In this document: positions 59,260-64,000 of the stretch, in pieces
Position numbering within the stretch: the first letter of the stretch is position 1
Layout of the letters: each line of letters opens with the position of its first letter
Origin: Thuidium tamariscinum
Taxonomy: Eukaryota; Streptophyta; Bryopsida; Hypnales; Thuidiaceae
NCBI GenBank assembly: GCA_947034885.2
Contig: OX344755.2
Location: forward strand, 11,224,501-11,288,500
Reading direction: 5' to 3'
Length of the DNA stretch: 64,000 bases
The notes under the pieces: generated by a model
The model's input: only the letters and a program-made list of their open reading frames with translations
Told to the model about the DNA's origin: nothing
Database searches by the model: none
Program-made: the position numbers and the translations under genes

Positions 59260-60378
59260 GTTGGTATTAGGGGTCATGTTTGCAATGTGAATCTGGCCCA
59301 CAAGTAGGTCTACATTCATTCCTAAGGCCCCCATTCCTTACACCCCCAGTAACAACAATTCTTCACATCAAGTGCGTACAGTGCACTGTACTGTACAGTA
59401 TCTTGCGGAGTATGCCGCAAGAAAATCTTCTTTTTCCTTACGATTCAGATAATTGCAGGCTGGGTCCTTTTGCAGTCATTGCGGACTGCAGGCCAAGCGT
59501 CTCTGCGAGCAAGCAGTGCATTCACTTCTCCAAATCATTGTCTTCTACCTTACTTTGCGTATCAACCCAATTGAAAGTCTCCCGCCATTCCAGGAAACGT
59601 GTTTCATGGCAACTAAGTTATGATACAGGGCACACAGTGATGGGGCAGGAAAAATTCAAGACAGCAATGCCAAGTCTGGTTCCCGACAACCAAGATTGCA
59701 CTTAAGAAAACATGCCTTGAAACCCGGCCTGCAAAAAGAACTGAAATCCCAGTGATCTGTAAACCTGCATTAACTTACAGTCTTTTGTTTGAGTACATCT
59801 GGTGTCAATCCTTCCCATCCAATGAGCCAAACTGTCACCTAAATTGACCTAACGTTCTCAGCGAGCCAGGCCAAGCTCGTGAAAAATACGACCTCATTCC
59901 AACCTAGAATGAGAGTCACATTCCGACCAGCCTATAAAATTCCCCCGTCAAGATTAGAGTTCTGAAGCAAATTTCTTTGGGTAACAATGGAGGACGCAAC
60001 AATTGAAGAGCCACGGCAGTGGGTCAGTCTGGTCAGTACTGTATAAAATAAAGTGACGACATGTCTTGAGATCTCTTTTCTGGGCAATGCTATCACCACA
60101 AGAAGAGAGAATGCAAGACAATCCTAATTAGCAAAGTCAATAAGATGAGACCTAACTACACCTCGCCAAATTTTTGAACAGTTCTATTAAACCTATGATC
60201 AACCAAAGCAAAGGGAGGGTGGTTCAATTCCTAAATCCTATGTCTAAAACAGAGGTGATTTCCTCTTCGATAAATGATCTGTAACTCTCTACAAAAGAAG
60301 GCTAGCATAGCAGCAGCCCCTGTCAAGAATACAGTCGTAATTTGGCTTCGAATCTGTACAAGCTTTCTGGCCAAGGAG
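59260..60378. other. Downstream flank of the VMP1-like gene
   Basis: G+C rises here, marking the edge of gene island 2. Part is presumably the 3' untranslated region of the minus-strand gene ending at 60379. A 141-codon plus-strand ORF (59280-59705) is open but has no recognisable domain. The palindromic segment GTGCACTGTACTGTACAG occurs near 59384. Confidence 0.4.
59933..60046 (+). promoter_or_regulatory. Possible TATA box plus short ATG-started frame
   Basis: TATAAAA at 59933-59939 is followed 47 bp later by an ATG in the favourable context AACAATGG (59987). The frame is 19 codons (MEDATIEEPRQW...) before a stop at 60044-60046, and GTCAGT could serve as a weak donor. It would be convergent with the VMP1-like gene and overlap its 3' region. 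It could be chance. Confidence 0.2.
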
Positions 60379-61779
60379 TCATCTGTCTTTTTTCCCTTCT
60401 TGCTGTCGTTTCTCCTTCATCCTGTTCAATCTTTCTTCGAGAGCTGCAATCTCATGCTTCTGCTGCTCCATCAAGTAACCCTGTGCGGACGCTGTGATAA
60501 TGGAAGCAACGAACCCTGCCATCATCAGCTGTACAAGCGTATTCCATAGAAATCCAAAGGAGTATCCCCCTTTGACAGCCTCCGCAACGCCCACGTTACC
60601 AGAAAGCTTATCCTTGGCCGTGCCCACAGCAGCCATAATACGCGGCGAAAGCCGGTTCAAAAATGGAAGGTGACTAATCACCCACGCCATCCCCGCCTCG
60701 AGCGCCTCCAGTACATGCGGATTACAGGCGAAAATCACGGACAGTGTCTGAATGTGCGTCTTGATTACAGCTTTCCCGATCAGCGTGGCCAAAAAGAACT
60801 TCCAGAACGGAACCAAGAAATGACCACACATCAGCCCTGCAAGATCGAAGAGCGGATTCGGAACCGAGGCAAAAATCAAAATGGCAAAGAACCCAAGCTG
60901 TGAGAATCGTCTCAATCCCCAGACTTTGAGACGGTCATACAAGCTCGGATGGTCCTGCTCCTCTGGTAAATTCACCAAATCTTCAAGCTCCTTCACTTTT
61001 TCCCCAGACAACCTCGCAGCTCGGGAGACGAAGTAAGGCGGTAGCTCCCCAATCGCCGTGCCAACTCCCCACAAGACAGCCTCCAGTTGCACTTGCAGCA
61101 AAACCTTAAAGACTGGTACCACATAACCATCGGTAGACAGCTTTGGAAACAAGGGCTCCCCCAGTTCGAAGCATTCCTTGTGCTGCCATGAAGAAGGGAA
61201 ACCCCACTGAGGAGTATCATAAGGCACCATTTTGAAATCAACACGACCACATTGTGAAGCTCGCACTGCAAACATGGCGATATGCGGCCCTAAATACAAG
61301 ACAAATGTGTGCAGACCCGAGCCAAGTCCAATCGAGGATGCCACACCCAAGCCTATCCACCATAGAGCAAAACGAAAGTAAGTCATGGCCATCCTCACGT
61401 AATAGCCATGAGGTCCGTCCACCAAAGCGAGAGCAATCATAATCACAATCGAGAGAATGCCGGCAGTTACAAAGCGAACGTGGTGGCTGAGAACGTGGAT
61501 CCACAGATTCCGGCATTGGTTCTGAAGAGAGAGAACTGCGAGCTTCAGAGTCACAATTGGTTGCCTTAACAGGCTCACTCTCTCCCGTTGCAATGTGTGT
61601 GATCTCTTGAGATCTGAAACTTCAGGAAGGTTGTCCACAGAGTCCGCTTCTTCATGTACAATTTCATCTGGCTTCAACAATGGATCGGTTTCGGACTCCA
61701 CCACCTCCTTGACCTCCTCACAAACCTCCTCATTGCTGCCTTTGCCATCCATGCTGTCCACTTGGGGTTCAAATTCCAT
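60379..61779 (-). CDS. VMP1/KMS-type ER membrane protein, 466 aa
   Basis: This is a vacuole membrane protein 1 homologue of the plant KMS1/KMS2 type, in the VTT/SNARE-associated Golgi (DedA-related) superfamily. Family members are ER multi-spanning proteins. Animal VMP1 acts in autophagosome formation and has phospholipid scramblase activity; plant KMS proteins act in ER export and Golgi integrity. The sequence shows an acidic N-terminal tail (about 1-60) and hydrophobic segments at about 104-120, 137-170 and 297-335. It contains WWIGLGVASSIGLGSGLHTF (140-159), the VTT signature GTAIGELPPYFVSRAARLSG (240-259) and FASVPNPLFDLAGLMCGHF (303-321). A C-terminal hydrophobic segment (about 407-430) precedes a charged helix (436-466). 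The last residues, KKDR, fit the KKXX dilysine ER-retrieval motif. The frame is continuous from ATG to stop with no intron, and all blocks appear intact. It is somewhat longer than the roughly 400-residue family norm, mostly through the N terminus. Family identity is near certain; the exact orthologue is not. Confidence 0.95.
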   Translation of the reverse strand: MEFEPQVDSMDGKGSNEEVCEEVKEVVESETDPLLKPDEIVHEEADSVDNLPEVSDLKRSHTLQRERVSLLRQPIVTLKLAVLSLQNQCRNLWIHVLSHHVRFVTAGILSIVIMIALALVDGPHGYYVRMAMTYFRFALWWIGLGVASSIGLGSGLHTFVLYLGPHIAMFAVRASQCGRVDFKMVPYDTPQWGFPSSWQHKECFELGEPLFPKLSTDGYVVPVFKVLLQVQLEAVLWGVGTAIGELPPYFVSRAARLSGEKVKELEDLVNLPEEQDHPSLYDRLKVWGLRRFSQLGFFAILIFASVPNPLFDLAGLMCGHFLVPFWKFFLATLIGKAVIKTHIQTLSVIFACNPHVLEALEAGMAWVISHLPFLNRLSPRIMAAVGTAKDKLSGNVGVAEAVKGGYSFGFLWNTLVQLMMAGFVASIITASAQGYLMEQQKHEIAALEERLNRMKEKRQQEGKKDR

Positions 61780-62032
61780 GGATGTGCGACCACGGATGAA
61801 ACGTTGGCTCCTCTCTTACTCCTGTGAAAATGCAACACTTAGAAAACCAAAATGCTCTTGCTTTTCACGATGCAGATTCGCCCCTCCGTGGCCCAAGTCT
61901 GTGGCCTCTACTGCAAGCATAGATCTAATGAGAACGTAATTCAACAATGTAACGTCAATTCTTGCGAAGTATTAGCCTATGATATCAATCACCGCTTCAA
62001 CCTCGATACTCGCGACCGGATTGCAATCCACG

Positions 62033-62041
62033 AAACCCTAA
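62033..62041 (+). promoter_or_regulatory. Telo-box AAACCCTAA
   Basis: Exact match to the plant telo-box. It is the first of two in the same orientation upstream of the ORF at 62312. Confidence 0.6.
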
Positions 62042-62210
62042 TGACCTCTCAACTTTGATAACGCGACTGCGACCTCTCTATCTCAACTCCACGCAAATTC
62101 AATCACTTACTCCACGCGGTCGCGTACTCCGTAAGCAATCGCGTCAGGAAAGCTTACCACGGCGACAATCCGTCGTCTCCAAAGCAATACTTCCTCACGC
62201 CACAATCACG

Positions 62211-62219
62211 AAACCCTAA
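62211..62219 (+). promoter_or_regulatory. Telo-box AAACCCTAA
   Basis: Second exact telo-box, about 90 bp before the ATG at 62312, which fits a 5' leader or proximal promoter position. Confidence 0.6.
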
Positions 62220-62311
62220 TTCATGCCCCCACCACACTCAACCCCCGACTCACAGAAAAAACCCAAAGTCCTCCAACACAGCAAGAAGACTTCCCCACCC
62301 CCACTCCGACA

Positions 62312-62776
62312 ATGCAGCGATTGATTGCCACAAGCTCCCCCTCGGCGTCAGCTACCGATTCAATCTCAATCTCATTCTTTTCTCCGCCAAATCAATCACC
62401 GCCGATAAACAGAGTACGTCACTCCCTCGATAAAATCCACAAGAAGGGTTCTGCCTTAAAAAAGCAATCAAAACCTCCTCCAACTCAAAAAGAACCAAAA
62501 AAAGACATCAACATCAATTCTCCGCTCCGTCTCCCGTCAACCTTACGACCTAAATCAAAGCACGTAACTCGAAACGCCGACTCCGTCCTACTGCAATCCT
62601 ACCCATTTACCCAATCAAAGGCCCTTGCCTCCCTGCCAGCAGAGGAATTTCGTCCCAATCGTACTATCCTACACAAGCACGCAAACTCTACGACTGTAAC
62701 CCATCACGCAAGTGCGGCCCTCCGAGTCGAGAGTGCAGGCCGAAAGGTGGGGCAAAGGAAGCTTGAAGTCAAGTGA
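62312..62776 (+). CDS. Hypothetical 154-aa protein, possibly organelle-targeted
   Basis: The frame opens with ATG and runs 154 codons in gene-like composition, divergent from the VMP1-like gene. The product is rich in Ser, Pro, Lys and Arg and poor in acidic residues, especially in the first 60 positions (MQRLIATSSPSASATDSISI). That would suit a plastid or mitochondrial transit peptide or simply a disordered protein. No domain is recognised. It has no intron and no neighbour that explains it. It could also be an exon of a longer gene, or a chance ORF in the promoter and leader of the minus-strand gene. Confidence 0.35.
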   Translation: MQRLIATSSPSASATDSISISFFSPPNQSPPINRVRHSLDKIHKKGSALKKQSKPPPTQKEPKKDININSPLRLPSTLRPKSKHVTRNADSVLLQSYPFTQSKALASLPAEEFRPNRTILHKHANSTTVTHHASAALRVESAGRKVGQRKLEVK

Positions 62777-63504
62777 AGTCAAGTTCTTATGTCAAGGACG
62801 GAATCAAAGCATATAAGGGTATGATGAGGGAGGGGCTTTTACATTCATACGAAGTTCAGTTGCGTTGATGTTGCGAGGAGCGGATCTCGGTGGTGGGCGT
62901 CCAATGAACATGTTCGTGAACTGAAGCTGTGGGACCTCAAGATTCTTTATGTGCCCAGACTGATGTGAAGGTGGTGGTGTGAGTGCTTGATAAACGAACG
63001 AGAGGCAGCCCGTGGGGGCGACGTCACCGACGTAGGAATGGAAGAAGAGAAAGCGTAGCGGTCGCGATGCCGCGCCGGGACGGACGGACTGGTGGGCAAG
63101 GTCCCGGTGCACGCCGATGACGCGGCCGCAACGTCAACGCGGCTGAAGGGGCGCTTCCGCACGTACTAGTCAGAATCGACGGTTTGCCGTCACAAAATAG
63201 AAGAAAGAGGGAGTATTTGTTCCCGAAGCTAAGGCATGCACACCTAAAAGTATCATTTTTTCTTTTTTTCTTTTTTGGCCCTGGACCACGTGCTAGTGAA
63301 AACCATATAATTTTGATAATTTTGATATGAACTTGATAGCCTCCTAAAAAAACAAAACGAAGTTGGGTTTTTTTTAAACAATCACACAATATCCTCTTAA
63401 TTCTCAAAATTAAAAAGCATAGAATATCTATTCTACGACTAGATTCTTCTTCACCTTGGAAGGACAATATACACACATGACAAAGGTAGTCACCAAAACA
63501 ACGA
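62777..63504. other. GC-rich edge of gene island 2
   Basis: The interval 62840-63180 is strongly GC-rich and contains a GACGTCAC site near 63019, of the ACGT type bound by bZIP factors. Three overlapping minus-strand ORFs (62804-63112, 62947-63162, 63024-63476) compete for it and none is recognisable. It could be an exon or promoter of a gene lying to the right, but composition returns to AT-rich by 63.25 kb. Confidence 0.35.
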
Positions 63505-63734
63505 TGCTAGCATGTGAACATGAACATGCGAGCATGTGAACTTCTAATATGTATATAAGTAGATATATTATCACCTTTAAAGGTGTTTATAGTAAAAATA
63601 CCTGTAACATAGGTACCTATAGTATAAATATACTCTTATCATAAAAGGTTTCTATAGTATAAGCACCTATATTATAGGTGCATAACCTTTGAGGCTCATA
63701 GGCTCACACTTAGAACTATGCTCACATACTAGCA
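63505..63734. mobile_element. Family L repeat, copy 2
   Basis: It begins TGCTAGCATGTGAACATGAA and ends ATGCTCACATACTAGCA, giving imperfect inverted termini. It aligns with 24938-25150 almost without gaps. The copy includes the right terminus that copy 1 lacks. Confidence 0.78.
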
Positions 63735-64000
63735 ACCCTTGTCACCAAAACATTCCCATTATTGAACCAATAGGTGCATTTTTATTTCTACAAGGGATAG
63801 TGAAGTCATCCATTTGACCTTTTGAAATTTACAACATCTTTATAAGGTTAAATGACTACTTTTGAATCAAAGATGCTTTGACTCTCATTGGTTGTTCTAA
63901 AAAGCTTAAGATAATAAATGGTCTAGTAGGTTTAATGGTCGAATTGTATGCCCCTACCTATGTACTTCAAACTTTTAGCTAACTTTGAAGTATTGGTAGA
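63735..64000. other. AT-rich sequence at the window edge
   Basis: Nothing recognisable; the stretch is cut by the window boundary. Confidence 0.5.

Larger units (their letters stand above)
61780..62311. promoter_or_regulatory. Shared upstream region with two telo-boxes
   Basis: This 532-bp G+C-richer interval separates the VMP1-like start from the divergent ORF at 62312. AAACCCTAA occurs at 62033-62041 and 62211-62219. This telo-box is known from plant promoters and leaders of growth- and translation-related genes. On the minus strand TTTTCACAG|GAGTAAG, about 40-45 bases upstream of the VMP1 ATG, could be a 3' splice site of a leader intron. No clear TATA box was found. Confidence 0.5.

Noticed and set aside
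59280-59705. 141-codon plus-strand ORF
   Set aside because: Open but without recognisable domains. It lies in the downstream flank of the VMP1-like gene and is best treated as chance until transcripts show otherwise.
60180-60245. Possible tRNA because of GGTTCAATTCC near 60222
   Set aside because: No acceptor stem, D-arm or anticodon arm could be formed upstream.
63024-63476. 150-codon minus-strand ORF and two overlapping ORFs
   Set aside because: Three competing frames cover the same GC-rich patch with no recognised domain, so none could be preferred.

Overview
The window looks like nuclear DNA of a land plant or close streptophyte. The best gene encodes a VMP1-type membrane protein that reads as plant-like (KMS1/KMS2 type). 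A second gene has ordinary GT-AG introns, and two AAACCCTAA telo-box motifs lie in a gene-proximal region. I cannot name the species. By eye the intergenic DNA is very AT-rich, and genes occupy only about a tenth of the window, in two islands of higher G+C (about 11.0-17.8 kb and 59.3-63.2 kb).

Gene island 1 holds a minus-strand gene that I could assemble from three exons with matching phases (16404-16615, 14032-14275, 12945-13208; 239 residues). I do not recognise its product. Gene island 2 holds an uninterrupted 466-codon minus-strand gene (60379-61779) for the ER protein VMP1/KMS, ending in a dilysine ER-retrieval motif. A possible divergent 154-codon gene starts at 62312, with two telo-boxes in the shared upstream region.

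Nearly everything else that shows structure is short non-autonomous DNA transposons and foldback repeats. I see no transposase, reverse transcriptase, LTR pair, rRNA or tRNA. At least ten families recur two to six times each: A (about 275 bp), B (about 390 bp), C (about 295 bp), D (about 330 bp), E (about 600 bp without inserts), F (about 190 bp), G/H (230-370 bp), J, L, M, O and P. Most have termini of the form TA|AGG...CCT|TA, which implies a TA target duplication as in Tc1/mariner or Stowaway-type elements. Another group is bounded by TTAA and CCCCTAAAG, which resembles piggyBac ends. One element has CACTA termini and an exact 3-bp target duplication.

Several insertions are nested so cleanly that the empty target can be read from the sequence. 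Near 3.6-4.05 kb an A element sits inside the terminal repeat of a CACTA element, which itself sits inside a B element. At 21.04 kb a D element interrupts an E element whose uninterrupted counterparts occur at 30.4 and 32.4 kb. At 53.24 kb a C element lies inside a TTAA-type element. These nests give a relative order of transposition. The most unusual structures are a core module shared by the C, D and E families, an ACGT palindrome shared by G/H elements with different arms, and a foldback element at 56.7 kb that carries an inverted copy of DNA lying about 300 bp away.
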